Assembly (NCBI GenBank): GCA_910586275.1
Contig: CAJUIM010000071.1
Coordinates: 1 to 18,768, forward strand
Direction: 5' to 3'
Length of the DNA: 18,768 nt
Origin: an uncultured Lachnospiraceae bacterium
Lineage (GTDB): Bacteria; Bacillota; Clostridia; Lachnospirales; Lachnospiraceae
Position 1 is the stretch's first letter. Each line of letters opens with the position of its first letter. This document shows, in pieces, positions 1-8,320 of this stretch. The notes beneath the pieces were generated by a model. It made no database searches. It was not told where the DNA came from and saw only the letters and a list, made by a program, of their open reading frames with translations. The position numbers were made by a program, and so were the translations under genes.

Positions 1-279
1 CCGATGCTCTGAACGGAAATGCCGGCGCAGGCATAAAGCCGAAAATTGATTTCCGCGCATCGGAATACCGGTGCTTAAGTACCGCGGCATTTGCCGCCCG
101 GCGCAATGTCATTTCATTAAGCCGCAGCCCGCTTCCGAAATAATAGTTTTATCCGGAAGCGCGTCCGCTCCGCAGCCCAGCCAAATCACATTGCCCCAAA
201 GCGAAAGCATGCCCTCAGGGCAATGACAGTATATCAGGCGCCTCCGCCAATCCGAAAACAGGAAAGCATGTTTCCGCCA
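1..279. other. Non-coding region with clustered palindromes
   Basis: No convincing gene is seen. Several inverted repeats are visible: CCGATGC (1-7) with GCATCGG (57-63); GGTGCTTAAGTACC (69-82, nearly self-complementary); GCGGCA/TGCCGC around TT (84-97); CGCTTCCG (130-137) with CGGAAGCG (154-161); and CATTGCCC (189-196) with GGGCAATG (218-225). None is followed by a T-run on either strand, so they are not typical intrinsic terminators. The region lies downstream of the PurF-like gene, whose stop is at 280, and may hold mRNA 3'-end structures or repeated palindromic elements. Confidence 0.6.
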
Positions 280-1683
280 TCACTCTTTCCCATCCCAACA
301 ATAAGTACAAAGCCTGCACCGCTCAATCCCCACCGATTCCATCATATCATCCAGCCTATGATAACGAAGAGAGGTAAAATTCAGTTCTTTCCGGATCCGC
401 TCCAGCATCTCCTTATATTCCTCCGTCTCCGGGTCGGAATATGCCTCCAGGCGGGTAAACCGTCCTTCCCGTTCCAAATCTTTCAGCACTCTGCGCGTAA
501 TCAGATCCATATCCGAAGTGGAACGCGAGAAATTCAGATACTTACAGCCGTAAAGCAGCGGCGGGCAGGCCGGCCGGATATGCACCTCTTTCGCACCGCT
601 CTGATATAGAAACTCCGTTGTCTCCCTCATCTGCGTGCCCCGGACGATGGAATCGTCAATCAGCAAAAGACTCTTCCCCTGGATCAGATCATGAACCGGT
701 ATCAGCTTCATCTTGGCAATCAAGTTTCTTTTGCTCTGTATCGTCGGCATAAAAGATCTTGGCCAAGTAGGCGTATACTTAATGAAAGGCCTAGAAAAAG
801 GGATTCCCGACTCATTGGAATAACCGATTGCATGGGCAGTTCCCGAATCCGGCACGCCGGCCACAATATCCGGCCGGGCATCATCTCTCTTGGCTAACAA
901 GGCCCCGCAGTTATAACGCATCTTTTCCACGCTGATTCCTTCATAAGAAGAAGACGGATATCCGTAATACACCCAGAGGAATGTGCATATCTTCATATCC
1001 TTTCCCGGCGCCGCCAAAGTCTGCACGCCCTCCGGCGTGACCACAGCCACCTCTCCCGGCCCCAGTTCCCGTTCTTCTGTATAGCCCAGATTCAGATAGG
1101 CAAAACTCTCAAAAGAAATGCAGAAAGCATCTTCCTTCTTCCCAATCGATACGGGAGTCCGGCCCAGCCTGTCCCTGGCCGCATAAATCCCCTTTGGCGT
1201 CATCAGCAATATGGTCATGGAGCCGTCTATGATTTCCTGCGCATATTTTATGCCCTCCACCAGATTTTCCTTTTGGTTAATGACGGCTGCCACCAGTTCC
1301 GTGGCATTGATATCCCCGCCGCTCATTTCCAAGAAATGGGAATGCCCCGACCCGAATATCTGCTCCACGATTTTATCCGTATTATTGATTTTCCCCACAG
1401 TCTCTATGGCATAAGTCCCGTGATGGGAACGGACAATCAGCGGCTGCGGTTCGTAATCGGAAATACAGCCGATGCCAAGATAGCCTTTCATTTCATTTAA
1501 GTCTTTGTCAAATTTCGTACGGAACGGCGCATTTTCAATATTATGGATGGCACGGTCAAACCCTTCTTTTCCATATACTGCCAATCCTGCCCTTCTCGTC
1601 CCCAGATGGGAATGATAATCCGTCCCGAAAAATAAATCAAACATACAGTCATTCCTTGATGCAACTCCAAAAAATCCGCCCAT
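280..1683 (-). CDS. Amidophosphoribosyltransferase-like protein (PurF paralogue without catalytic Cys)
   Basis: A 467-residue PurF homologue. PurF normally makes 5-phosphoribosylamine from PRPP and glutamine, the first step of purine synthesis. The phosphoribosyltransferase half is well preserved: the PRPP loop LLLIDDSIVRGT lies at about 339-350, with VPDSGTAHAIGY at about 277-288. Cys233, Cys380, Cys456 and Cys459 match the spacing of the four Fe-S ligands of Bacillus PurF. The glutaminase half looks dead. The chain begins MGGFFGVAS where active enzymes begin MCGIxG, the RY(A/S)T glutamine-binding segment reads GYLGIGCIS, and HNG reads HHG. GTGAGGG precedes the ATG, and no upstream start supplies a Cys. 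It sits 11 bases after purB and is probably co-transcribed with purC and purB. It could be an ammonia-dependent enzyme, a partner of a separate glutaminase, or a regulator. The family call is firm; the activity is not. Confidence 0.85.
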   Translation of the reverse strand: MGGFFGVASRNDCMFDLFFGTDYHSHLGTRRAGLAVYGKEGFDRAIHNIENAPFRTKFDKDLNEMKGYLGIGCISDYEPQPLIVRSHHGTYAIETVGKINNTDKIVEQIFGSGHSHFLEMSGGDINATELVAAVINQKENLVEGIKYAQEIIDGSMTILLMTPKGIYAARDRLGRTPVSIGKKEDAFCISFESFAYLNLGYTEERELGPGEVAVVTPEGVQTLAAPGKDMKICTFLWVYYGYPSSSYEGISVEKMRYNCGALLAKRDDARPDIVAGVPDSGTAHAIGYSNESGIPFSRPFIKYTPTWPRSFMPTIQSKRNLIAKMKLIPVHDLIQGKSLLLIDDSIVRGTQMRETTEFLYQSGAKEVHIRPACPPLLYGCKYLNFSRSTSDMDLITRRVLKDLEREGRFTRLEAYSDPETEEYKEMLERIRKELNFTSLRYHRLDDMMESVGIERCRLCTYCWDGKE

Positions 1684-1694
1684 AATCCCTCACT

Positions 1695-3128
1695 TTATAC
1701 ATTTATCTCAGCCTTGATGCCGAGTAATTCTTTATTTTCCTCCAGAACAGGCCGTATCACGTCCGTCAGGAATGTTTCCGTCTGTTCTTTGGCACGCCCT
1801 ACATACTTGGAAGGATCCATCGTTTTCTGCAAATCTTCCAAAGTCATATTGAATGCCGGATCCGCAGCAATCAGTTCCAGCAAGTTATTGTCCTTCCCCT
1901 CTTCTTTTACGTTCCTGCCCGCTTCCATGGACAGCGTACGGATTCTTTCGTGCAGTTCCTGCCTGTCCCCGCCTGCCTTTACCGCATCCATCATTATATT
2001 TTCCGTGGCCATAAACGGAAGTTCGCTCATTAAACGCTTCTCGATTACCTTCGGATAAACTACCAGCCCGTCCACCACATTCAGGCACAGATCCAATATG
2101 CCGTCAACGGCAAGGAACCCTTCGGGTATGGATAGCCTTTTGTTGGCCGAATCATCCAGCGTCCGTTCAAACCACTGAGTCGCCGAAGTGATAGCCGGAT
2201 TCAGGGCATCCACCATAACATAGCGTGAAAGCGACGCAATCCTTTCGCTGCGCATGGGATTTCTCTTATATGCCATGGCGGAAGAACCGATCTGGCTCTT
2301 TTCAAAAGGTTCTTCCACTTCCTTCAAGTGCTGGAGCAGCCGGATATCATTAGACATTTTATGGGCACTGGCCGCGATGCCCGCCAGCACATTCGCCACT
2401 CTTGTGTCCACTTTCCGGGAATAAGTCTGCCCCGATACCGGATAGCATGCCCCGAAACCCATCTTCTTTGCAATCATCGGATCTATTTTATCAATAATTT
2501 CCTGATTCCCGTCAAAAAGTTCCAAAAAAGAAGCTTGCGTCCCCGTTGTCCCTTTGGAGCCAAGCAGCTTCATATGCGACAGCACATAATCCAAATCCTC
2601 CAGATCCAAGAAAAACTCCTGCAGCCAGAGAGTTGCCCTCTTTCCTACCGTGGTAGGCTGTGCCGGCTGAAAATGCGTAAAGGCCAGCGTAGGCTGTGCT
2701 TTATATCTATCCGCAAAGTCCGCCAGTTCCTTCATTACATTGACCAGTTTCTTCCTGACCAGTTTCAGTGCTTCCGTCATTACGATAATATCCGTATTAT
2801 CCCCCACATAGCAGGAAGTTGCGCCCAGATGGATAATTCCCTTGGCTTTCGGGCATTGTACGCCATATGCATAGACGTGGCTCATTACGTCATGGCGCAC
2901 CTCCTTCTCCCTTGCCTTCGCCACATCATAATTGATGTCCTCCGCATGGGCTTTCAATTCGTCAATCTGCTCCTGCGTAATATGCAGCCCCAGCTCCTTC
3001 TCCGTCTCGGCAAGGGCGATCCATAATTTCCTCCATGTCCTGAATTTCATGTCCGGCGAGAAAAGATACTGCATCTCCCTGCTCGCATAACGCTCCGAAA
3101 GCGGACTCTGATACCTGTCTGTACTCAT
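1695..3128 (-). CDS. purB: Adenylosuccinate lyase
   Basis: A 477-residue member of the fumarase/aspartase superfamily. It cleaves SAICAR to AICAR and adenylosuccinate to AMP, releasing fumarate each time, in the cytoplasm. The superfamily signature GSSAMAYKRNPMRSE is at about 281-295 in the mobile catalytic loop. The active-site segments HDVMSHVYAYG (about 79-89) and LAFTHFQPAQPTT (about 148-160) are present. Length is normal. The reading frame is open for 15 more codons upstream, but the start at 3128 is chosen because AAGGAGAA lies 5 bases before that ATG and the protein then begins with the usual MSTDRYQSPL. It follows purC after 180 bases and precedes the PurF-like gene by 11 bases, so the three form a purine operon. 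Confidence 0.95.
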   Translation of the reverse strand: MSTDRYQSPLSERYASREMQYLFSPDMKFRTWRKLWIALAETEKELGLHITQEQIDELKAHAEDINYDVAKAREKEVRHDVMSHVYAYGVQCPKAKGIIHLGATSCYVGDNTDIIVMTEALKLVRKKLVNVMKELADFADRYKAQPTLAFTHFQPAQPTTVGKRATLWLQEFFLDLEDLDYVLSHMKLLGSKGTTGTQASFLELFDGNQEIIDKIDPMIAKKMGFGACYPVSGQTYSRKVDTRVANVLAGIAASAHKMSNDIRLLQHLKEVEEPFEKSQIGSSAMAYKRNPMRSERIASLSRYVMVDALNPAITSATQWFERTLDDSANKRLSIPEGFLAVDGILDLCLNVVDGLVVYPKVIEKRLMSELPFMATENIMMDAVKAGGDRQELHERIRTLSMEAGRNVKEEGKDNNLLELIAADPAFNMTLEDLQKTMDPSKYVGRAKEQTETFLTDVIRPVLEENKELLGIKAEINV

Positions 3129-3276
3129 ATCATTTCTCCTTTTCCAATGACTGTCAGCGTTCATACTCCCCACGGATATCTTCCGCCGCCGGCTCTGTCC
3201 GATATTTCCAACCTTGCACTGACTGCTTTTCCTTTCGGCCCTTGTGTATCGCCGGCTGCCGTCCCGCAGCTTTCCT

Positions 3277-3302
3277 GCCCCCTGTGCCGCAGCGCAAGGG
3301 GC
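3277..3302 (-). other. GC-rich hairpin between purC and purB
   Basis: GCCCCTTGCGC and GCACAGGGGGC (minus-strand reading) pair over 11 positions with one mismatch and one G-T pair, around a 4-base loop. It begins 7 bases past the purC stop. A weaker GCTGC/GCAGC hairpin follows within the same 180-base gap. No T-run follows, so it is more likely an mRNA-processing or partial-attenuation structure than a full terminator. Confidence 0.45.
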
Positions 3303-3308
3303 GGCATT

Positions 3309-4013
3309 TTACAGTCCTAAACGTTTAAATACTTCATTATAGGCTTCTTCCACGTTGCCCAGATCCCTGCGGAAACGGTCTTTGTCCAACTTTTCATTGG
3401 TATGCACGTCCCACAGCCTGCATGTATCCGGGGAAGTCTCGTCTGCAAGCAGGATTTCCCCTTTGAAACGGCCGAACTCAATCTTAAAATCAATCAATTT
3501 AATGTCCGCCTGCAGGAAATATGCTTTCAGCACTTCATTCACTTTAAAGGCATATTTCTTAATAACCTCTATCTCTTCCCATGTAGCCAACCCCAATGCC
3601 ACAGCGAAATAGCTGTTAATCAGCGGATCGCCCAATTCGTCATTCTTATAGCTGAACTCAATGGTCGGCTCATGGAACGGAGTGCCCTCCGGAACGCCGA
3701 GCCTCTTAGAAAAGCTTCCGGCAGCCACATTACGGATAATCACTTCCAACGGGACAATCTCTACCTTTTTCACGGCAGTTTCCCTATCGCTCAGTTCTTC
3801 CACAAAATGAGTCGGCACACCCTCTTTTTCCAGCAACTGAAATACATGGTTAGTCATTTTGTTGTTGACTACGCCCTTCCCAACGATTGTCCCCTTCTTC
3901 TCCCCATTGAAAGCAGTGGCATCATCCTTATAATCCACTATAACCATATCCGGATCATCCGTTGCAAATACCTTCTTTGCCTTCCCTTCATAGAGCTGCT
4001 CCAGTTTCTTCAT
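3309..4013 (-). CDS. purC: Phosphoribosylaminoimidazole-succinocarboxamide synthase (SAICAR synthetase)
   Basis: A 234-residue protein that condenses CAIR with aspartate, using ATP, to form SAICAR in de novo purine synthesis. The N-terminal LYEGKAKKVF is the ATP-binding strand typical of the family. Both family signatures are present: LEVIIRNVAAGSFSKRLG near residue 90 and LIDFKIEFG...LADETSPDTCRLWD near residues 180-205. Length is normal for the bacterial enzyme. The frame extends 18 codons upstream, but the start at 4013 is preferred: GGAGG lies 5 bases before this ATG and the protein starts MKKLEQLYEGK as in relatives. It is the first gene after the promoter at 4073-4101, and its product is the substrate of the next gene, purB. 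Confidence 0.96.
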   Translation of the reverse strand: MKKLEQLYEGKAKKVFATDDPDMVIVDYKDDATAFNGEKKGTIVGKGVVNNKMTNHVFQLLEKEGVPTHFVEELSDRETAVKKVEIVPLEVIIRNVAAGSFSKRLGVPEGTPFHEPTIEFSYKNDELGDPLINSYFAVALGLATWEEIEVIKKYAFKVNEVLKAYFLQADIKLIDFKIEFGRFKGEILLADETSPDTCRLWDVHTNEKLDKDRFRRDLGNVEEAYNEVFKRLGL

Positions 4014-4072
4014 TTTTTCCTCCGTTCCGCCTTCCGGCAAAAAAATATTTAAAGCAAAATCTGACACTTTGA

Positions 4073-4101
4073 AGTATATAACAGTTATTTTTATAAGTCA
4101 A
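4073..4101 (-). promoter_or_regulatory. Sigma-A promoter of the purC-purB-PurF-like operon
   Basis: On the minus strand TTGACT (4096-4101) and TATACT (4073-4078) are separated by exactly 17 bases. This predicts a start near 4066 and a leader of about 50 bases before purC. It lies in the 95-base gap after the upstream 1190-codon gene, so purC need not depend on read-through. I saw no purine riboswitch core in so short a leader. Confidence 0.8.
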
Positions 4102-4108
4102 TACGGCC

Positions 4109-7100
4109 CTATTTCAGACGGAACACACGCGAAACCATATATTCCTTCTTATAGTAATCGGCCAGCAGCTGGTCTACCGTATCATAATCCTGCAGCACCT
4201 GCGCCGCCACAATATCGTTAATCAGGGCAAAACGGCTTTCCGCTTCTTCGGGCAGAGAATCGTTCCTGCTTAAGGAAGCACTTTCCGTCACCTGCTCCCG
4301 CCCGTGCTTTTCCTCCGAAATGTAATATTGGAGTTTTTCTCCGAAAAACAGCACGAACGGCTTGGCATACACTCCTCCGTACATATCCTGCATTTCTTCC
4401 TGCCGATAGCCTTTCTGCGTATGTGCCCCTTTTTCTATCATATAATGGATATATACTTTGCTTCCGGGACTGGTCTTATATTCCACAATTGCTTTATCTT
4501 CATACTCCTCCAGTTCCGGCACTTCCTCCATATAATCTTTATAAAACCCAAAGCAGGCCTCCTCCTTCAGCAAGTCTCTGAGGAATTCACGCGCCGCCTC
4601 CTTCACGCCGGATGTCCGCTCTTCCTTATGCTCCGCATAATACTGCAGAAAGGCCAGCCGGCATATCTTTTTCATCCGCTCTCCCCGTTCATGTACCCGG
4701 AGCATGTCCGTAAACACATAAGGTTCCGTCAGTTTCCCTTTAATAAAGAAATCATAGGAACAATGGGTGAGAAATGCAGTCTCCACTTCCGACTTCGCCC
4801 CGCCGGCAACATAAGTACGGAAAATTTCCATCTGCTCCCCGGCGTAAGAACCGGTGCCCATCATCTGCGTCAGAATCCGCTCGCACAGTTCATAAGTATC
4901 TACCTCAAACTCACTGGCCGCTTTCCATATATCCCGCATCCTGTCCATAGTGCCTTGATAAAAGGAAACCAGATAAGAAAGAATATTCGCATCATATTTC
5001 CCTTTCCCGAAGACATAATATACGATCTTCGTAAAATCCCCGTCTTCCAGAAAACCGTCCCTTGCAATCAGCCGGCTGCAAAGCCTCATAATGATTTTAC
5101 CGTCCATGCCCTGAATGCCGAAATGCTCCGTCCATGCCAGCGCCTTATCCCACATCCCCCGCATCACAAGAAAACGGATAATTTCATTGCGTTCTTTACT
5201 TTTTTTCCCCTCCGGTTCCAATTCCTCCAGATAACGGTCCAGTTCCAGCATATAATCCCGTTCATAATAATAGTGCAGCAGTTTCAGGCAGACTTCATTC
5301 CTTCTGTCATTCTCAATATGTTCCGATGCCGCAATATGCCGGAATCTGCTTTCATTCCCTTCCGTAATCTCCTGAAAGGCATGATCCCTTTCGCACAGAT
5401 AAATATCCAGTCCCTCATGTTCCGGTATAAGGCCTGCTGCCTCATCGGCCAGATTGCCCGGCTCCATCAGCCGCTCCATCCGACAGGGAACGCTGACCGT
5501 ATACCGGTACCCCGCCCCGTCCTCCAGAAACACCTTATAATCCTCCCCGTATAAAGGCAGATATGCCTTGCCCCCGTTCAGCGGAAAACGGTATTCTTTT
5601 CTGCTGATGGCATAACAGACAACCGCTTGGCGGACTTCTTTATTGTCCGTCTCGATCCGATAAGTGAACAGCAGCGGCAGCAATGCTTTTGCCTGTTCTT
5701 CGTCCAGTTTCCCTTCCAAAAGGATGCTTTGGTACAGATAGGCCAAATCCTTGTTGATCCTGCCTTTTTGCAGCTGTTCCTGCACAAACTCATCAATCTG
5801 TGTGCAGAACTTTATATAATATTCGGGATGTTCCTCCCTTCTTTGATATATGTATGCATAAAGGAATGCGTTTTTCCGGTAATCCAAATCACTCTGATAT
5901 GCAAAATACATCAGTACCATCCGCGGAATCTCGCCCTTATACTCTTCCGGCAGGGCCATCATAAAGTATTCGTACAGCTTTGTGATCCGAAGTTCCGCCT
6001 CCACGCCCAGCCTATACCACCCGAAGAAACGGCTGTCCGTCTCGTTCCCCTTAATCAGCAGCGTACAGATAACCTGCAAAGTCTCCCTGTCCGGATATTT
6101 TTCATAACATTCTTTCAGAATATAGAACACATGCGGCGAATAACCCTTTAACTTCTGCACCTGATAACGGATCTGCACTACCACATCCTCTGTCAGCAGC
6201 TGCCTTCTGGCGGCAAAACGCAGTACCTGCATTTCAAATGCCCCCATCTTCATAAGCAAAGTAGGGTTCACTTCCAGCAAATGCCAAGCCTCCACATAAA
6301 GCACCGGACTGACGCAGCCCTGCCGAAACTGCTCTTCCAGAATCAGCCATCTCTTGGAAGGGCTTTTCACATATTCCTCCGATAGATGAAGCATCAGCCA
6401 TGCAATCCGCCAGTTTCCGGGATTCATCCGGTAAATCTTCTCGACCTGCTGCGCCGTCCTGTCCAAATATTCCTCATCCTCACTCAGCAGAGAATTCAGA
6501 TACAGATAATAACAGCCGATTTCCGGGGCGCATTGTTCCACGCATCCCTCCTCTTTCAGACGTTCCAGCTGTCTGGCTGCCTCCTTATTCCGTTCCTGCG
6601 TCAGCAGCAGCTGTGCCGCAAACAGCCTTGTCTGCACATCCTTCGTATCCAAAGACGCAAGCTTCTCCACCAGCTTCTCCGTCTCCCCCATCCACGTCCT
6701 GGCGGTAATCTTTCTCCCCCGGTAATTACAGTAATGCTCCATCAGCTGCACTAAAATCCTTTTCTTCTCTTTCCGGAACCCCAATGTGCCGACCGTCTTC
6801 ATGCTGCCGCGCACCGTAATCGGTATCCGTATATCCGTATAAGAATTGTAGATATGCAGGCTTCCATAGTTACGCCCGGCATGCATCCTGCTGCTGTCCA
6901 CATAATAGACGATACGGCAGGAATTCCCGAGGAAATCATGATCCGTCACCCGCTCCTTTTCCGTACCGATAAAATCTCCTTCCGCTTCCACATGGAGGAA
7001 AGTATATCCCCAGCCGTTCTTCATGACAATCACGCTATGTTCCGACACACCCTCCATATCATCCAGCCTGATCTGCGCCTGATCTGCGGAAAATACTACC

Positions 7101-7681
7101 TTCTGCTTTTTATTCGTCTCCAGCAGAAACTCCTCCACATTCCGCTCATTGCCGTATACCGCCGAAAGCCCCTTGTATGCACAATAATACTGCTTATCGC
7201 CCCCTCTGGAAAAAATCCTCTGAAACTCCTTGGAATAGAATACTTTTACGGCCTCCTCCCAATTCGCCTTGGCCAAATTGGCGAAATGGAACATATTACG
7301 GATTTCCCCCAGACTGGAAGCAATCATTTCCGTTTCCATCGTAATCTTATATGGAATCTCATACTCCCCATAATTGGAAAGGATTGTGAAATACCCTTCC
7401 CATACATCGCCCTCTTCCATCCCCTCACTGTCAAACCGATAGGCAATCTCTTCCCTCTTCCCGATAAATTCCCTTGTCAGGCACTGCATCTTAATCTCCG
7501 AAGAATATACCCTGCCCTCCGCCGGCACATCCCCCGATGCAAATACGATAAAAGAACCGTTTCGGATTTCTCCCTTTTTAACGGAAAATTCCAGACTATC
7601 CTCTGAAAATTTCAGCAAATCATGATCCAGATCTGCCTGTCCGGAACCTACTTTCCCATAATCGAATTTTCCCGCCGCCAC
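4109..7681 (-). CDS. Giant DUF5717-like protein, Ig-like N-terminus plus helical repeats
   Basis: A 1190-residue protein that resembles the Clostridia family named DUF5717; the name is from memory. No enzyme motif, signal peptide or membrane segment is seen, so it is probably cytoplasmic. Residues about 25-115 and 195-295 look like two related beta-sandwich units: both follow a pattern of acidic strand, F-I/L-G, a Y-x-x-D stretch, then G-x-x-x-I-x-(N)-x-x-x-x-x-I-P-I/Y. From about 305 onward the protein is predicted to be helical and rich in aromatic and acidic residues, with TPR-like spacing (A..LL..G...EA..QLE.L), suggesting a solenoid scaffold. The start is GTG at 7681, with AGGAAGG about 9 bases upstream. 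It has its own promoter and is followed by the purine operon on the same strand, which need not reflect a shared function. Function unknown. Confidence 0.75.
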   Translation of the reverse strand: MAAGKFDYGKVGSGQADLDHDLLKFSEDSLEFSVKKGEIRNGSFIVFASGDVPAEGRVYSSEIKMQCLTREFIGKREEIAYRFDSEGMEEGDVWEGYFTILSNYGEYEIPYKITMETEMIASSLGEIRNMFHFANLAKANWEEAVKVFYSKEFQRIFSRGGDKQYYCAYKGLSAVYGNERNVEEFLLETNKKQKVVFSADQAQIRLDDMEGVSEHSVIVMKNGWGYTFLHVEAEGDFIGTEKERVTDHDFLGNSCRIVYYVDSSRMHAGRNYGSLHIYNSYTDIRIPITVRGSMKTVGTLGFRKEKKRILVQLMEHYCNYRGRKITARTWMGETEKLVEKLASLDTKDVQTRLFAAQLLLTQERNKEAARQLERLKEEGCVEQCAPEIGCYYLYLNSLLSEDEEYLDRTAQQVEKIYRMNPGNWRIAWLMLHLSEEYVKSPSKRWLILEEQFRQGCVSPVLYVEAWHLLEVNPTLLMKMGAFEMQVLRFAARRQLLTEDVVVQIRYQVQKLKGYSPHVFYILKECYEKYPDRETLQVICTLLIKGNETDSRFFGWYRLGVEAELRITKLYEYFMMALPEEYKGEIPRMVLMYFAYQSDLDYRKNAFLYAYIYQRREEHPEYYIKFCTQIDEFVQEQLQKGRINKDLAYLYQSILLEGKLDEEQAKALLPLLFTYRIETDNKEVRQAVVCYAISRKEYRFPLNGGKAYLPLYGEDYKVFLEDGAGYRYTVSVPCRMERLMEPGNLADEAAGLIPEHEGLDIYLCERDHAFQEITEGNESRFRHIAASEHIENDRRNEVCLKLLHYYYERDYMLELDRYLEELEPEGKKSKERNEIIRFLVMRGMWDKALAWTEHFGIQGMDGKIIMRLCSRLIARDGFLEDGDFTKIVYYVFGKGKYDANILSYLVSFYQGTMDRMRDIWKAASEFEVDTYELCERILTQMMGTGSYAGEQMEIFRTYVAGGAKSEVETAFLTHCSYDFFIKGKLTEPYVFTDMLRVHERGERMKKICRLAFLQYYAEHKEERTSGVKEAAREFLRDLLKEEACFGFYKDYMEEVPELEEYEDKAIVEYKTSPGSKVYIHYMIEKGAHTQKGYRQEEMQDMYGGVYAKPFVLFFGEKLQYYISEEKHGREQVTESASLSRNDSLPEEAESRFALINDIVAAQVLQDYDTVDQLLADYYKKEYMVSRVFRLK

Positions 7682-7751
7682 TATCTGCCACCTTCCTCAA
7701 TTTCTTCCCCGGCGCATTTTCAGACCCGCTCCGGTCCGGTCATTTTTGAAT

Positions 7752-7780
7752 ATTATACCATTCCGAAACAACGCATGCAA
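7752..7780 (-). promoter_or_regulatory. Sigma-A promoter of the DUF5717-like gene
   Basis: On the minus strand TTGCAT (7775-7780) and TATAAT (7752-7757) have a 17-base spacer. The predicted start is near 7745, giving a leader of about 64 bases. It faces away from the GntR operon promoter about 60 bases farther on. Confidence 0.75.
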
Positions 7781-7843
7781 CTTTTTCGGAGCCACAAGAC
7801 GAAATAACCACCCCGTTTTTCCGAAAAATTTCCTCTTCCCCCC

Positions 7844-7872
7844 TTGACAAACCCCAAAATATGTATTATTGT
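7844..7872 (+). promoter_or_regulatory. Sigma-A promoter of the GntR-ABC operon
   Basis: TTGACA (7844-7849, perfect -35) and TATTGT (7867-7872) are 17 bases apart. A shorter-spaced TATTAT at 7864-7869 is an alternative -10. The transcript would start near 7879, about 55 bases before the GntR start codon. Confidence 0.75.
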
Positions 7873-7890
7873 ACTATTAAAATAATACAA
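7869..7890 (+). promoter_or_regulatory. Palindromic operator over the -10 box, likely bound by the GntR protein
   Basis: TTGTACTATT and AATAATACAA flank AA; nine of ten positions are complementary. An overlapping perfect 9-bp repeat, TGTATTATT (7862-7870) with AATAATACA (7881-7889), and an outer TTGTAC/GTACAA pair (7869-7874 with 7893-7898) share the same centre region. Placement across the -10 and the start point fits repression. That the adjacent regulator binds here is inferred from the usual autoregulation of YtrA-type cassettes. Confidence 0.7.
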
Positions 7891-7933
7891 ACGTACAAAT
7901 ATTACCGAAATGTAAAAGGAAAGGAAGGATAGC

Positions 7934-8320
7934 ATGGCATGGATATTGGATGCGGACAAACCCATTTATGCCCAATTGGTGGAAATCATACAGATGCAGA
8001 TTGTTTCCGGGCAATATAAAGCGGGTGATAAGTTCCCGAGTGTGCGGGATCTGGCAGCAGAAGCCAGCGTCAACCCAAACACAATGCAGAAAGCCCTAGC
8101 CGAACTGGAAAGGAACGGGCTTATTACCACACAGCGGACCAGCGGACGCACAGTAACGGAGGACAAGGAAATGATACAGAAAATAAGGACACAGCTTGCC
8201 GACGAGTACATCCGGAACTTTTTCCGTATGATGCAGAAATTAGGTTATACGGCGGAAGAAATACTGATACTGATCAAACATGCAACTGAGGAGGGAAATC
8301 ATTATGGAAGCATTGGCTGA
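7934..8320 (+). CDS. GntR-family transcriptional regulator, YtrA subfamily
   Basis: A 128-residue regulator. Residues about 8-72 form the GntR winged helix-turn-helix, with the hallmark DKPIYAQLVEIIQ, GQYKAGDKFPSVRDLAAEASVNPNTMQKALAELE and a wing of the GLI-TQRTSGRTV type. The remainder is a short helical tail of about 50 residues, which defines the YtrA subfamily (dimerisation without a large ligand-binding domain). AAGGAAGG lies shortly before the ATG. It overlaps the start of the ABC ATPase gene by 17 bases, so the two are translationally linked. It most likely represses its own operon through the palindrome at 7869-7890, with relief by cell-envelope or peptide-antibiotic stress as in known YtrA cassettes; the inducer cannot be read from sequence. 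Confidence 0.92.
   Translation: MAWILDADKPIYAQLVEIIQMQIVSGQYKAGDKFPSVRDLAAEASVNPNTMQKALAELERNGLITTQRTSGRTVTEDKEMIQKIRTQLADEYIRNFFRMMQKLGYTAEEILILIKHATEEGNHYGSIG

Noticed and set aside
4014..4066. Purine riboswitch before purC
   Set aside because: The predicted leader is only about 50 bases and lacks the conserved purine-aptamer core.
4304..5554. Long plus-strand open frame opposite the giant gene
   Set aside because: It is antisense to an ORF with clear protein-like composition, lacks a ribosome site, and is rich in His/Pro/Phe/Ile as antisense frames often are.
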